From Hufsiella arboris (GTDB taxonomy: Bacteria > Bacteroidota > Bacteroidia > Sphingobacteriales > Sphingobacteriaceae): a stretch of 64,000 nucleotides of DNA. Below, piece by piece: positions 52,786-61,761 of the stretch; position 1 is the stretch's first letter, and each line of letters starts with the position of its first letter. A model generated the notes under the pieces. The model ran no database searches. It had not been told where the DNA came from and worked only from the letters and a program-made list of their open reading frames with translations. The DNA lies in the NCBI RefSeq assembly GCF_009834875.1, contig NZ_WVHT01000001.1:310001-374000 (forward strand). Direction: 5' to 3'. A program made the translations under genes and the position numbers.

Positions 52786-52868
52786 TTGGGGAATTTTTAC
52801 ACAAGTACCCGCGAATTAGTATATATTAGTCGCGTTTATGTTGTTTAACGAGGCCGCCTGAACCTTTT

Positions 52869-54272
52869 ATGAAAAGAATTTTAATCATTGATGACGAGAT
52901 CAACATTGGTCTGCTATTATCGCGTTTCCTGAACCGTAATGGATTTGTAGTTGACACTGCTACGAACGGCAACAGCGCGATGGAAAAACTCAGCGAAAAC
53001 GAGTACGTCCTTGTGCTTTGTGATTTTAGACTGGAAGACACCGATGGACGGGAAATCCTAAAAAAGATCAAGCAACTATATCCGAACACCGGTGTAATTA
53101 TTATAACAGGATATTCTGATATAAAATTGGCCGTAGAGCTTATTAAGCTTGGCGCGTACGATTATATAACTAAGCCGCTTTATCCTGATGAAATTTTAAA
53201 TACCATAAACAAAGCCATTGAAACACAGGAAGCGCTTTCAAAAAATTCACATGAACCTCTTCCTGTCAGCGAATCAAATACATCAAAAAATGGAAGTTCC
53301 CTCCCTGATGGTTTTGTCATTGGTCAAAGCACCACATCAAAAGAATTGGTTAGACAGATTCAATTAATCGCGCCGACTAATTACAGCGTGATTTTAACCG
53401 GCGAAAGCGGAACCGGAAAAGAATCAGTAGCTCAATCTATTCACTTGCAAAGTCCGCGGAAGGATAAGCCATTTATTGCGATGGATTGCGGCTCTTTAAC
53501 GAAAGAACTGGCTGCCAGCGAATTTTTCGGTCACGAAAAAGGTTCATTCACAGGTGCTTTATACACTAAAATCGGCCATTTCGAAATGGCAAATGGAGGA
53601 ACTTTATTTCTCGACGAGGTTGGTAATTTATCCTATGAAATACAAGCTGCCTTACTGAGAACTGTTCAGGAGAGAAAAGTGAAGCGCATTGGCAGCACAA
53701 AAGAAATCGACCTGGATGTTCGTATTATCGTAGCAACGAATGAGAACTTCCAGCAAGCGATACAAAACGGGCGCTTCCGCGAGGACCTTTATCATCGTTT
53801 TAATGAGTTTAGTATTCATTTGCCTCCATTGCGCGAGCGCGGTAAAGACATTATTCTTTTCGCCGAAAACTTCCTGAAAATTGCCAATCAGGAGCTAAAC
53901 AGAAACGTCACAGGGTTTTCCGAAGAAGTAGTTGAATGCCTGCTAACATATAACTGGCCCGGGAACGTTCGCGAAATGAAGAATTTTATTCGCCGTGCGA
54001 CGCTGCTTAGTGAAGGTTCGCTGATAACGCTGAAATCGCTGCCTCTGGAGATTGCCACTTATGCTCATATTTCATCGTACGACGGCACCACAACAAACGG
54101 TGTGAGCCAACCAGCTAAAACCGGCCTTAAAAATGTAGCCCTTGAGGCAGAATACGAAACAATTCTGAAAGTTTTGAAAGACGTCAATTTTAACAAAACC
54201 AAAGCCGCTAAAATACTAAACATCGATCGTAAGACTCTTTACAATAAAATGAAGGCTATAAATTTAAAATAG
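52869..54272 (+). CDS. NtrC-type sigma-54-dependent response regulator
   Basis: The 467-residue regulator has a receiver domain (1-120: IIDDE at the front, phospho-acceptor Asp in VLCDFRLED near residue 53, switch Lys in YITKPL). An AAA+ domain follows (about 145-380) with Walker A GESGTGKE, the sigma-54 loop GSFTGA (usually GAFTGA), and Walker B GTLFLDEVGNL. A Fis-type helix-turn-helix (AAKILNIDRKTLYNKMKAI) closes the protein. It activates sigma-54 promoters on phosphorylation. The following gene encodes a kinase-like protein that lacks a catalytic core. Confidence 0.95.
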   Translation: MKRILIIDDEINIGLLLSRFLNRNGFVVDTATNGNSAMEKLSENEYVLVLCDFRLEDTDGREILKKIKQLYPNTGVIIITGYSDIKLAVELIKLGAYDYITKPLYPDEILNTINKAIETQEALSKNSHEPLPVSESNTSKNGSSLPDGFVIGQSTTSKELVRQIQLIAPTNYSVILTGESGTGKESVAQSIHLQSPRKDKPFIAMDCGSLTKELAASEFFGHEKGSFTGALYTKIGHFEMANGGTLFLDEVGNLSYEIQAALLRTVQERKVKRIGSTKEIDLDVRIIVATNENFQQAIQNGRFREDLYHRFNEFSIHLPPLRERGKDIILFAENFLKIANQELNRNVTGFSEEVVECLLTYNWPGNVREMKNFIRRATLLSEGSLITLKSLPLEIATYAHISSYDGTTTNGVSQPAKTGLKNVALEAEYETILKVLKDVNFNKTKAAKILNIDRKTLYNKMKAINLK

Positions 54273-54275
54273 CGC

Positions 54276-54295
54276 ATGTGAATTACGATTCACAT
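54276..54295. repeat. Perfect inverted repeat after the NtrC-type gene
   Basis: ATGTGAAT (54276-54283), TACG, ATTCACAT (54288-54295). There is no T-run. It lies between the regulator and the degenerate kinase-like gene; it may be an operator or an mRNA-end hairpin. Confidence 0.45.
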
Positions 54296-54413
54296 CTTGT
54301 GGAACATTTGTAACAGACAAACTCCCTCTTACCTATAATTGACTTCATCAGCCAAAGGCACGGCTATTGTATCATTTGCCATTCGCAGCTAAACACAAGT
54401 AGCCGATAGGTTT

Positions 54414-55415
54414 ATGAAGTATATTAAGGTTTTATATGTCGATTTAAATTATGAAGCGTTCCTTCATATTCAATCACTTTTACAAAACCGTGATTCAGAA
54501 AACAGCTACGAGCTTGCCTGGTGCAATGATTATAAAATAGCTATTAATTCAATTTTAAAGCAACATTACGACCTTTATCTGGTTAGTAGTGACTTGGGGA
54601 AATGGAGTGGGCTCGACCTGCTTCATGAAGCCGTATGCTCTAATTGCAATGATCCTATTATCATGCTGAGCCCGGATAATGAGATTTATAGTCAGGCTTT
54701 GGAAGGTGGGGCATTTGATTCCCTATCAGTAAAAACACTCAAGCCGGCTGCACTGGAAACAGTTATTCGCTATGCTGTTGAACATAGCAGCACTATAAAA
54801 AAACTTAAAACAGACGGCGCTATGCTTCGGGATATTTTCGAACGCTGCAAAGAGCCGATAATTATCAGCAATAAAGAAGGAGAGATTTGTGACTGCAATA
54901 AATCTGCAATAGATTTTTTTAAGATATCCAAGGATCAGTTGCTTAAAACGCCTGTTAGCACACTTTTTTCCGACCCTGACGAATTAAAAAGATTCCAACA
55001 GCTAATTGAGGGAGAAGGTTCAGTTTCTGATTTTGAAACGTTTCTGAAAGCCGGCGATGATACATTACGATTCTGCACGCTATCATCTTTTGTTCAAATT
55101 ACACAGCGTGGAAGTACTGAGGTGTATCATTCGATCATACATGATTTAACAAGCCGCAGAAATAAGGTTATGGAAATCATGGCAAAACAGAAGCGGGAAG
55201 TTTCGAAGCAGCTAGCAATGAGCCTCGCGGAAAAAATTCAAAACCCGCTATCTACTGTCAATTTCGCCTTACATGAAATGAGTCAGAACGTTGGCAACGA
55301 CGCTCATGACCTAAAAGCTTATATCGATATCGTGAAAGAAAGCTGCGGACGTATCAGCAAATTAACAGCTGGCATACTATCTGATAGCTTTATAACAACA
55401 GAACAAATTAAATAA
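54414..55415 (+). CDS. Degenerate receiver-PAS-HisKA-like protein
   Basis: The 333-residue protein has a receiver-like N-terminus (about 1-125), a PAS domain (about 140-250: FERCKEPIIISNKEGEICDC) and a helical dimerisation-like segment (about 265-320). Conserved receiver acids are lost: the first pair reads VDLN instead of DD, and the phospho-acceptor position reads VSSDLG (Ser where Asp is expected). The H-box equivalent is LAEKIQNPLS, without His, and no ATPase domain follows. It should not phosphorylate; it may be an adaptor or dominant regulator of the adjacent NtrC-type protein or another kinase. Confidence 0.75.
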   Translation: MKYIKVLYVDLNYEAFLHIQSLLQNRDSENSYELAWCNDYKIAINSILKQHYDLYLVSSDLGKWSGLDLLHEAVCSNCNDPIIMLSPDNEIYSQALEGGAFDSLSVKTLKPAALETVIRYAVEHSSTIKKLKTDGAMLRDIFERCKEPIIISNKEGEICDCNKSAIDFFKISKDQLLKTPVSTLFSDPDELKRFQQLIEGEGSVSDFETFLKAGDDTLRFCTLSSFVQITQRGSTEVYHSIIHDLTSRRNKVMEIMAKQKREVSKQLAMSLAEKIQNPLSTVNFALHEMSQNVGNDAHDLKAYIDIVKESCGRISKLTAGILSDSFITTEQIK

Positions 55416-55437
55416 CGCTCGTTTTGGTTAAACAATC

Positions 55438-55470
55438 AACTTCCCCTGTGGTTAACAGTGGGAAGTTTTT
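55438..55470 (+). terminator. Terminator after the degenerate kinase-like gene
   Basis: AACTTCCC (55438-55445) pairs with GGGAAGTT (55460-55467), with inner CTGT/ACAG pairs, followed by a T-run. Confidence 0.9.
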
Positions 55471-55490
55471 TATTTTAGACCTTTACTTTC

Positions 55491-56555
55491 ATGTCACAAT
55501 TCAATTATAAACAACGTAATAACATTGTTCTTGTCATCCTCATTATTCTGGGGTGCTTAATCCTTTACTCGTTACGAACGATTGCCGGATGTCTTTTGTC
55601 GACAGTGGTGATGTATACTATTTTCAAACCAGTATTTATTGCCATACGCGACAAATGGAAATGGCATTCTGTAGCTGCGGCAGCCGCGGTAATACTAGGT
55701 TCGTTTATCATCATTGTATTACCAGTACTAACGCTTACGGTGATGGTAATTAATAAGATCACCGATTTTCAGCGCGATGCTTTTAAAATCCGGGTTTTAA
55801 TGGGAAAAATTGACGATTTCTTCGGATCAAAGTTAAGACAGCCTGATTTAATGGACCAGATGACAACTAAAGGTAAGGCCTTCATCGGCGATCTCTTTCC
55901 TTCGATATTAGGTGGCGCAGCTGACATTTTGCTTGGCGTAACAGTCATGTATTTTATTTTATATTTTATGCTTACCTGTACTGAAGAGTTTGAAAAAGCT
56001 CTGCTTAAATATTCGCCTTTCCAGGAACATAACTCGAAGAAATTCGGAGTCGAACTCAGGAATACGACTTATTCGAACGTTCTTGGGCAGGGTTTTATCG
56101 CGTTTGTACAGGGTGCACTGGTAAGCATTGCATTTTTCATCTTTGGCGTGAGCGATCCGATTTTCTGGGGCGTAATTGCAACGTTTTTATCTTTTTTGCC
56201 AGTGATCGGCGCTCCAGTTGTTTTTTTGCCGGCGGCAATCATTATGATTATGCAGGGAGATACTTTTAACGGCGTAGGATTGCTTCTTTTCGGAATACTT
56301 ATCATTACTAATATCGACAATGTAATACGCTTTATAATAGCAAAAAAGGTGGCCGACACTCATCCATTGATCACAGTAATAGGCGTAATTATAGGCATCC
56401 CGATATTTGGAATCCTTGGACTTGTTTTCGGACCCCTGCTCCTTTCCTATTTTATTCTTACTGTCCGCATTTATGAAACCAGTCAACTGGCAACTGAACG
56501 ATTAGAAAAAATCCGTGCGGCCGAAGAAAAGAACATTTCAGAAAACACTTTATAA
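55491..56555 (+). CDS. AI-2E family (PerM) transporter
   Basis: The 354-residue membrane protein has about eight helices. The PerM/AI-2E pattern includes GFIAFVQGALVSIAFFIFGV, WGVIATFLSFLPVIGAPVVF and PIFGILGLVFGPLLLSYFI. Members export autoinducer-2 or act as Na+/H+ exchangers; the cargo is unknown here. It is first of a run with YtxH, holin-like and unknown genes, all in the same direction within 40 bp gaps, so probably an envelope stress operon. Confidence 0.93.
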   Translation: MSQFNYKQRNNIVLVILIILGCLILYSLRTIAGCLLSTVVMYTIFKPVFIAIRDKWKWHSVAAAAAVILGSFIIIVLPVLTLTVMVINKITDFQRDAFKIRVLMGKIDDFFGSKLRQPDLMDQMTTKGKAFIGDLFPSILGGAADILLGVTVMYFILYFMLTCTEEFEKALLKYSPFQEHNSKKFGVELRNTTYSNVLGQGFIAFVQGALVSIAFFIFGVSDPIFWGVIATFLSFLPVIGAPVVFLPAAIIMIMQGDTFNGVGLLLFGILIITNIDNVIRFIIAKKVADTHPLITVIGVIIGIPIFGILGLVFGPLLLSYFILTVRIYETSQLATERLEKIRAAEEKNISENTL

Positions 56556-56594
56556 CTTTTCACTGTATAAATTATAAGCTAAAATATAACAATC

Positions 56595-56861
56595 ATGAAC
56601 GACAATTCGAAAGTAGTAATTGCCTTATTAGCCGGACTGGCCGCCGGTGCTGCACTAGGAATTTTATTCGCACCTGAAAAAGGTACTGAAACAAGAGATA
56701 AATTAAACGACGCCTTAAAAAATCTGGGCGATTCAATTAAGGACACCGCCGCTGAAGAAATTGAAAAGCTGGCTGAGTTTAAAGACAAAGTGGTTGAAAC
56801 AATTAAATCAAAATTGAATAAACCCGAAGAGGAATACACCGGTGTAACTGATCAAATCTAA
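56595..56861 (+). CDS. YtxH-domain small protein
   Basis: The 88-residue protein has an N-terminal glycine-rich membrane helix (VVIALLAGLAAGAALGILFA, then PEKGTETRDKL) and a long charged amphipathic helix, the YtxH pattern. YtxH proteins are stress-induced in several bacteria; mechanism unknown. It sits in the AI-2E/YtxH/holin run, 15 bp before the next gene. Confidence 0.9.
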   Translation: MNDNSKVVIALLAGLAAGAALGILFAPEKGTETRDKLNDALKNLGDSIKDTAAEEIEKLAEFKDKVVETIKSKLNKPEEEYTGVTDQI

Positions 56862-56875
56862 CAGAAACCCACATC

Positions 56876-57226
56876 ATGCCAGAGATAACGGAAAACAACC
56901 AGGATATCATTAGCTTGCTTAAGGAATATGTTGAAACCAACATTGAACTTGGTAAATTGACCATTAAAGAGAAACTTATCATCGCGATAGCAAATGCTAT
57001 CACCGATACTGCAATGGTTATCAGTCTTTTGATAACTTTTTTGTTTGCCTGCATAACACTTGGCTTTTATTTGGGAGAGGTGTTAAATTCTAATGCTGCC
57101 GGCTTTGGGATTGTCAGTCTGATTTTTCTTACCATCGCTATAATTGTTTACTTCATTAAAGATGGTATTTTAGAAAGAGGCCTCCATAATTTTATGGTTA
57201 AACGCATTTATCGAAAGAAAAAATAA
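56876..57226 (+). CDS. Phage holin family (DUF1469-like) membrane protein
   Basis: The 116-residue protein has two membrane helices (AMVISLLITFLFACITLGFYL and FGIVSLIFLTIAIIVYFI) between amphipathic ends (LLKEYVETNIELGKLTIKEK and LHNFMVKRIYRKKK). This is the Phage_holin_3_6 pattern, which in Bacteroidota is chromosomal and not phage-borne. Its stop overlaps the next ATG by one base (TAATG). Confidence 0.9.
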   Translation: MPEITENNQDIISLLKEYVETNIELGKLTIKEKLIIAIANAITDTAMVISLLITFLFACITLGFYLGEVLNSNAAGFGIVSLIFLTIAIIVYFIKDGILERGLHNFMVKRIYRKKK

Positions 57227-57687
57227 TGGGAAAAGTGTTTACGACTTTTGCTGAGATGCAAGCCGAAATTGTCCTCCTTAAAGTAAAAAAGCTCGAGCAG
57301 GAAGAACAGATTAAAGAGAAGTTTAAAAGCCCTGGTGCTATACTCTCAACAGTGACATCGCTTTTTAAACGATCGCCGGGTAAAGGTTCAAATTTTATAT
57401 CGGATCTGATAAGCCAGGATTTTATAACGAGTATCAGCAGACTGGTTCTGCCGGTTTTTATGAACAGTTTTATATTCAGAAAATCCAACTTTATTACCAA
57501 AGCGATAGTAGCATTTGTATCGCAGCGCGCGGCAAAAAATGTCGATTCTCACACATTAAACAATCTCGTTGAAAAAGCGAAGGGACTTTTTAGCAAGTTT
57601 ACGAGCAAGAAAGATCAGAAGCCGCAATCAGTTAAAATCTCAGCTGGAAAGGATTACGGAATCCCGCCTTACAGCGAAACATATTAG
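57226..57687 (+). CDS. Hypothetical protein of the YtxH/holin operon
   Basis: The 153-residue product is not recognised. It has an N-terminal coiled-coil-like helix (ATFAEMQAEIVLLKVKKLEQ written from FAEMQAEIVLLKVKKLEQEE), a Lys/Ser-rich middle, an amphipathic region about 85-110, and a positively charged C-terminus ending PPYSETY. It is co-translated with the holin-like protein and may bind it. A strong terminator follows directly. Confidence 0.8.
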   Translation: MGKVFTTFAEMQAEIVLLKVKKLEQEEQIKEKFKSPGAILSTVTSLFKRSPGKGSNFISDLISQDFITSISRLVLPVFMNSFIFRKSNFITKAIVAFVSQRAAKNVDSHTLNNLVEKAKGLFSKFTSKKDQKPQSVKISAGKDYGIPPYSETY

Positions 57688-57692
57688 TCAAG

Positions 57693-57722
57693 AGAGCGAT
57701 GAAATTCATCGCTCTTTTTTTT
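57693..57722 (+). terminator. Terminator of the AI-2E/YtxH operon
   Basis: AGAGCGAT (57693-57700) pairs with ATCGCTCT (57708-57715), extendable through GAAATTC, followed by eight T. It touches the end of the convergent fcl gene. Confidence 0.92.
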
Positions 57723-58656
57723 ATCGCTCTACATAACTTTTCAGAAAATCGTGGTAAGCCATTTCGATACCTTCGCGAAGTTCAATATTGTGTTTCCAGC
57801 CCTGTGCGTGAAGTTTTGATACATCCATCAGTTTTCGTGGCGTTCCATCCGGCTTCGATGAATCAAAAACAAGCTCGCCTTTAAAATCTATAACATCCTT
57901 AATAAGCAAAGCTAAATCTTTAATGCTTACATCTTCACCCGTGCCCACATTTACCAACCCGGATTCATTGTAATTCAGCATCAGGTAATAACAAGCTTCG
58001 GCTAAATCGTCGGCAAAAAGAAATTCCCGCTTTGGTGTTCCTGTGCCCCAAATAGTCACTGTCTTATCATTATTCGTTTTTGCTTCATGAAATTTACGGA
58101 TCAAGGCCGGCAGCACATGGGAATTTTGGGGATGGTAATTATCGTTATAGCCGTAAAGATTAGTCGGCATGACCGATATGAAGTTACATCCATATTGCTC
58201 ACGATAGGCATCACACATTTTTATGCCGGCAATTTTCGCGATGGCATAAGGCTCATTGGTATATTCAAGCGGGCCGGTGAGTAAGTATTCTTCTTTTAAT
58301 GGCTGCGGAGCCATTTTAGGGTAAATGCAACTCGACCCGAGAAACATCAGTTTTCTAACCCCGTTAACATAGGCGCCATGAATGATGTTATTTTGTATGC
58401 AAAGATTTTCATATAAAAAATCAGCACGGTAAGTATTATTGGCTATAATTCCACCAACTTTAGCAGCAGCAAGAAAAACATAATCCGGCTTTTCCTCTGC
58501 CATAAAATCAGCAACGGCTTGTTGATTACGAAGATCAAGTTCTTTCGACGATTTTTTTATAATGGATGTAAAACCTTCTTTTTCTAATTTACGAACGATG
58601 GCTGAACCAACCATTCCATTATGACCGGCAACATAAATTTTAGCGCTTTTTTCCAC
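57721..58656 (-). CDS. fcl: GDP-L-fucose synthase
   Basis: The 311-residue extended SDR converts GDP-4-keto-6-deoxymannose to GDP-L-fucose with NADPH. It has [17 protein letters not shown] (GxxGxxG), [19 protein letters not shown] and the YxxxK in [10 protein letters not shown], plus [22 protein letters not shown] start at 58656 (MEKSAKIYV) fits the family and the promoter box at 58683-58676; an ATG at 58755 would lie upstream of that box and overlap trmB. Fucose for surface polysaccharides is the likely use; no gmd is in the window. Confidence 0.95.
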   Translation of the reverse strand: MEKSAKIYVAGHNGMVGSAIVRKLEKEGFTSIIKKSSKELDLRNQQAVADFMAEEKPDYVFLAAAKVGGIIANNTYRADFLYENLCIQNNIIHGAYVNGVRKLMFLGSSCIYPKMAPQPLKEEYLLTGPLEYTNEPYAIAKIAGIKMCDAYREQYGCNFISVMPTNLYGYNDNYHPQNSHVLPALIRKFHEAKTNNDKTVTIWGTGTPKREFLFADDLAEACYYLMLNYNESGLVNVGTGEDVSIKDLALLIKDVIDFKGELVFDSSKPDGTPRKLMDVSKLHAQGWKHNIELREGIEMAYHDFLKSYVER

Positions 58657-58675
58657 AGATAAATGACTTAAGCCC

Positions 58676-58697
58676 CAAATATAAAAACTTATTTTTG
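58676..58697. promoter_or_regulatory. Divergent promoter boxes for fcl and trmB
   Basis: Minus strand TATATTTG at 58683-58676 drives fcl (19 nt before GTG 58656). Plus strand TATTTTTG at 58690-58697 drives trmB (15 nt before ATG 58713). Both match TAnnTTTG perfectly. Confidence 0.7.
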
Positions 58698-58712
58698 TGC
58701 CGGTAAACAAAC

Positions 58713-59378
58713 ATGGGCAAAGACAAACTACGAAGATTCGCAGAAGTTGATACATTTAGCAACGTTCTGCAACTTGATGAGGGCAAAGTAATGAAAGGGC
58801 AATGGGCCGAAAAACACTTCGGTAACACCAACCCTGTGATATTGGAATTAGCCTGCGGAAAAGGTGAATATACAGTTAACCTCGCACGCCTATTCCCGGA
58901 AAAAAACTTTATCGGCATTGACTATAAAGGAAACAGGATATGGAGAGGCGCCAAAACAGCGTTGGAAGAAGGCATTAATAACGTTGCTTTCTTAAGAATT
59001 CGGATAGAAAACATTCTTGACTATTTTGCTAATGGCGAGGTATCTGAAATCTGGATCACCTTTCCCGACCCGCAGCCGCAAGTAAGCCGCGAAAAGAAAC
59101 GACTAACGCACAACCGCTTTCTTGAAAAGTATCAATCGATCCTAATAAAAAACGGCATAATCCATTTAAAAACAGATAATGACGCATTGCACGAGTTTAC
59201 TCACGAAAAAATCGGCGAGTTAGGGCTTGAACTCCATGCGAAAACCGAAGATCTTTACAATTCGGATCTGGTAAATGAAGTTCTCTCTATTAAAACGTAT
59301 TACGAAAAGAAATATCTTGTTTACGACAAAAACATTAATTACCTGAAATTCAGTTTCGGTACAAATGGACAAGGATAA
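58713..59378 (+). CDS. trmB: tRNA (guanine-N7)-methyltransferase
   Basis: The 221-residue SAM-dependent enzyme methylates G46 of tRNAs. [15 protein letters not shown] is motif I, and [19 protein letters not shown] and [10 protein letters not shown] (family motif FPDPW-like) follow. The family C-terminus ([17 protein letters not shown]) is present. The ATG at 58713 follows a promoter box. Its last 14 bp overlap the next gene, so the pair is co-transcribed. Confidence 0.96.
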   Translation: MGKDKLRRFAEVDTFSNVLQLDEGKVMKGQWAEKHFGNTNPVILELACGKGEYTVNLARLFPEKNFIGIDYKGNRIWRGAKTALEEGINNVAFLRIRIENILDYFANGEVSEIWITFPDPQPQVSREKKRLTHNRFLEKYQSILIKNGIIHLKTDNDALHEFTHEKIGELGLELHAKTEDLYNSDLVNEVLSIKTYYEKKYLVYDKNINYLKFSFGTNGQG

Positions 59379-59706
59379 CTTTTTTGAGCAGGTTTACCAG
59401 GTTGTCAGGTTAATCCCAAAAGGAAGAATAACCTCTTACGGGGCCATTGCCGCTTACCTGGGAACAAAAGGTTCTTCGCGAATGGTTGGCTATGCAATGA
59501 ATGGCTGCTCGGGAATTCAGCCACCCGTACCGGCTCACCGCGTTGTAAACAGGGCCGGAATGCTTAGCGGCAAACATTATTTCGGCAGCGAAAACCTGAT
59601 GCAGCAACTTCTCGAAAGTGAAGGAATCACTGTTATTGATGACCAGGTTCAAAATTTCAAAGAACTATTCTGGGATCCGGCAGTAGAACTCGATCTCGAA
59701 AAATAA
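59365..59706 (+). CDS. Alkyltransferase-like protein (MGMT-family without active Cys)
   Basis: The 113-residue protein has the MGMT C-terminal fold: VYQVVRLIPKGRITSYGAIA, GSSRMVGYAMNG, and VPAHRVVNRAGMLSG. The O6-methylguanine transferase signature PCHRV reads PAHRV here, with Ala57 in place of the nucleophilic Cys. That places it with the alkyltransferase-like proteins, which bind alkylated guanine and recruit nucleotide excision repair instead of accepting the alkyl group. It overlaps trmB by 14 bp. Confidence 0.9.
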   Translation: MDKDNFFEQVYQVVRLIPKGRITSYGAIAAYLGTKGSSRMVGYAMNGCSGIQPPVPAHRVVNRAGMLSGKHYFGSENLMQQLLESEGITVIDDQVQNFKELFWDPAVELDLEK

Positions 59707-59711
59707 AACAC

Positions 59712-60056
59712 ATGGGAAAACTAGTTAACGAATTTAATGATTACCGTACCCGCATGAACGACCGGATTATGGAATCGGCTAACACCAATATTAAACGCTT
59801 TTTTGCCTTAGACACAACAACATATGCTGATGGTGCTCTAGATGTTAAAACCAAAGAAATGCTTGGCTTGGTCGCATCGATGGTTTTACGATGTGATGAC
59901 TGCATTAAATATCATTTAGGTAAATGCCATGAAGCCGGTGTGAACACTGCTGAAATGAATGAGATATTTATGATTGCCAACCTGGTTGGTGGATCAATTG
60001 TTATTCCGCATTATCGCAGGGCTGTTGAATATTGGGATGAGCTAAACGCACAATAA
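59712..60056 (+). CDS. Carboxymuconolactone decarboxylase family protein
   Basis: The 114-residue helical protein belongs to the AhpD-like CMD group. Its CxxCxxxH motif is CDDCIKYH (Cys61, Cys64, His68). It has the length of single-domain CMD proteins. It follows the alkyltransferase-like gene closely (6-bp gap). Function could be redox or decarboxylation; I cannot decide from the sequence. Confidence 0.9.
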   Translation: MGKLVNEFNDYRTRMNDRIMESANTNIKRFFALDTTTYADGALDVKTKEMLGLVASMVLRCDDCIKYHLGKCHEAGVNTAEMNEIFMIANLVGGSIVIPHYRRAVEYWDELNAQ

Positions 60057-60153
60057 TCGCCGGAAACCATGGATATCATTGGCGCTTTTGCCGCCTGAAC
60101 TCTATTCTGCTAGTGTATCACAAACTTTAGTTGTTCTACGCTGTACTAAAGTC

Positions 60154-61131
60154 ATGAAGAAGATTTTCCACGCACTCATTTTTGTGCTTTTTTCAGTTTC
60201 TGCATTTTCACAGCCGGATACCCTTTCGATAACGCTTGAAAATGTACAATATCCTTATCCGGTAAAGTTTCTGAATTTAACGGTAGAAGGCCAGGATTTT
60301 CGAATGGCTTACATGGATATAATTCCTGCTCAGTCTAACGGGAAGTCGGTTGTTCTTTTTCATGGAAAAAATTTTGGCGGATACTACTGGACGGACGTTA
60401 TCAAAGCGCTATCCGTTAAGGGTTATCGAGTCATTGTTCCCGACCAGGTCGGATTCGGTAAATCATCCAAACCATTTATTCACTATAGCTTTCAACAACT
60501 GGCAAAGTGGAACAAACAGTTACTAGATACATTAGGAATAACTAAGGCAAACATCTTAGGACATTCTATGGGTGGAATGCTTGCAACCCGATTCGCTCTG
60601 ATGTATCCTGAAAAAGTAGAAAAATTATTTCTTGAAGATCCAATCGGGTTGGAAGATTACAGGGAATTTGTTCCGTATGTCACAACCGAAGAGCAGTACA
60701 AAACGGAATTAAAAACCACTCCGGAAAGCGTCAAGAAATATTATCAGTCGTCCTATTTTCCGCAATGGAAGCCAGATTACGATTACCTCGTAAAAATAGG
60801 TGCCGGAGTTGCAAAAAGTGCTGATTTCCCCAGATACGCTAAAGTATCGGCGATGACGTTTACCATGATTTACGAGCAGCCGGTGGTCTACGAGTTTAAG
60901 GATTTGAGGGTTCCCGTAGTTTTGTTTATTGGCAAGGAAGATCGAACCATTGTTGGAAAGGCCCTTCTATCGAAGGAGCAGCAAAGCCAGCACGGGCAAT
61001 ATCAAATGCTCGGAAAAGAGACTGCGAAAAAAATACCAGCTTGTAAGCTGATTGAATTTGATGGCGTTGGCCACATTCCTCATATCCAAACTCCTGAACA
61101 ATTTATTGTATCCCTGCTTCAAAACCTGTAA
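60154..61131 (+). CDS. Exported alpha/beta hydrolase
   Basis: The 325-residue protein has a signal peptide (IFHALIFVLFSVSAFSQ). The alpha/beta-hydrolase fold shows the oxyanion loop LFHGKNFGG, the nucleophile elbow GHSMGG, the acid in FIGKEDRTIVGKA and the His in FDGVGHIPHIQTP. It is periplasmic; substrate unknown. An ATG at 60079 would add a non-signal stretch, so 60154 is used. It is last before the Uma2 pseudogene. Confidence 0.92.
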   Translation: MKKIFHALIFVLFSVSAFSQPDTLSITLENVQYPYPVKFLNLTVEGQDFRMAYMDIIPAQSNGKSVVLFHGKNFGGYYWTDVIKALSVKGYRVIVPDQVGFGKSSKPFIHYSFQQLAKWNKQLLDTLGITKANILGHSMGGMLATRFALMYPEKVEKLFLEDPIGLEDYREFVPYVTTEEQYKTELKTTPESVKKYYQSSYFPQWKPDYDYLVKIGAGVAKSADFPRYAKVSAMTFTMIYEQPVVYEFKDLRVPVVLFIGKEDRTIVGKALLSKEQQSQHGQYQMLGKETAKKIPACKLIEFDGVGHIPHIQTPEQFIVSLLQNL

Positions 61132-61153
61132 TCAAGATTTAAGTATTTTAGGT

Positions 61154-61761
61154 ATGGAAAAAGAAGAATGACTGCTATCTGACATAGATTTAAGCAGAAC
61201 ATACACTTATGCCGACTATAGGAAATGGCGGTTTGAGGAACGAATCGAGCTGATTAAGGGAAAGATCTTCAAGATGAGCCCGGGCCCCAATACAGTACAT
61301 CAAACGGTAGCCGGCAATATACACATGCCTTTCTTTGGAATTACTTAAAGGAGAAGCTTGTAAAGTTTTTTCCGCGCCTTACGATGTTCGTCTACCAGGC
61401 AAGTCAAAGCTAGATGAAGATATCATAACAGTTTTACAACCTGACATTTGCTTTGTTTGCGATCCAGGAAAGATCGACGAGCGCGGTTGCATTGGCGCGC
61501 TAGATATTGTCGTTGAAATTCTCTCCCCATTCTAACAATTCAAAAGAACTAAAAAACAAATATGAAGTTTACGAACAGGCAGGCGTAAAAGAATACTGGA
61601 TTATTCATCCAGTTGAAAAAACATTCATGAAGTACCTTCTTGTCCATGGAAGCTATCAGCCTTCGCGACTTTTTACGCTCGGAGATGTAGTAAGCTCTTC
61701 AGTACTTTACGGGCTTGAACTTCAGCTTGACGAACTTTTTGTTGGCCTTATTGACTATTAA
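61154..61761 (+). pseudogene. Uma2-family (DUF820) restriction-like endonuclease remnant
   Basis: Three reading-frame pieces together give a Uma2 protein of about 203 residues. Piece one starts MEKEE, has a TGA as sixth codon, then reads TYADYRKWRFEERIELIKGK and MSPGPNTVHQ. A frameshift near 61325-61332 leads to piece two (GEACKVFSAPYDVRLP, DICFVCDPGKIDERGC, DIVVEIL). A second frameshift near 61530 leads to piece three (KELKNKYEVYEQAGVKEYWI) with the C-terminus. The catalytic PD-ExK-like core (ELIKGKI, PDI, VVEIL) is split. Uma2 genes are often multicopy in Bacteroidota. It is a clear pseudogene as written. Confidence 0.85.

Noticed and set aside
56876-57226. Phage holin family gene as evidence of a prophage
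   Set aside because: The gene sits in a bacterial envelope operon with AI-2E and YtxH; no phage structural, lysis or integrase genes are nearby.
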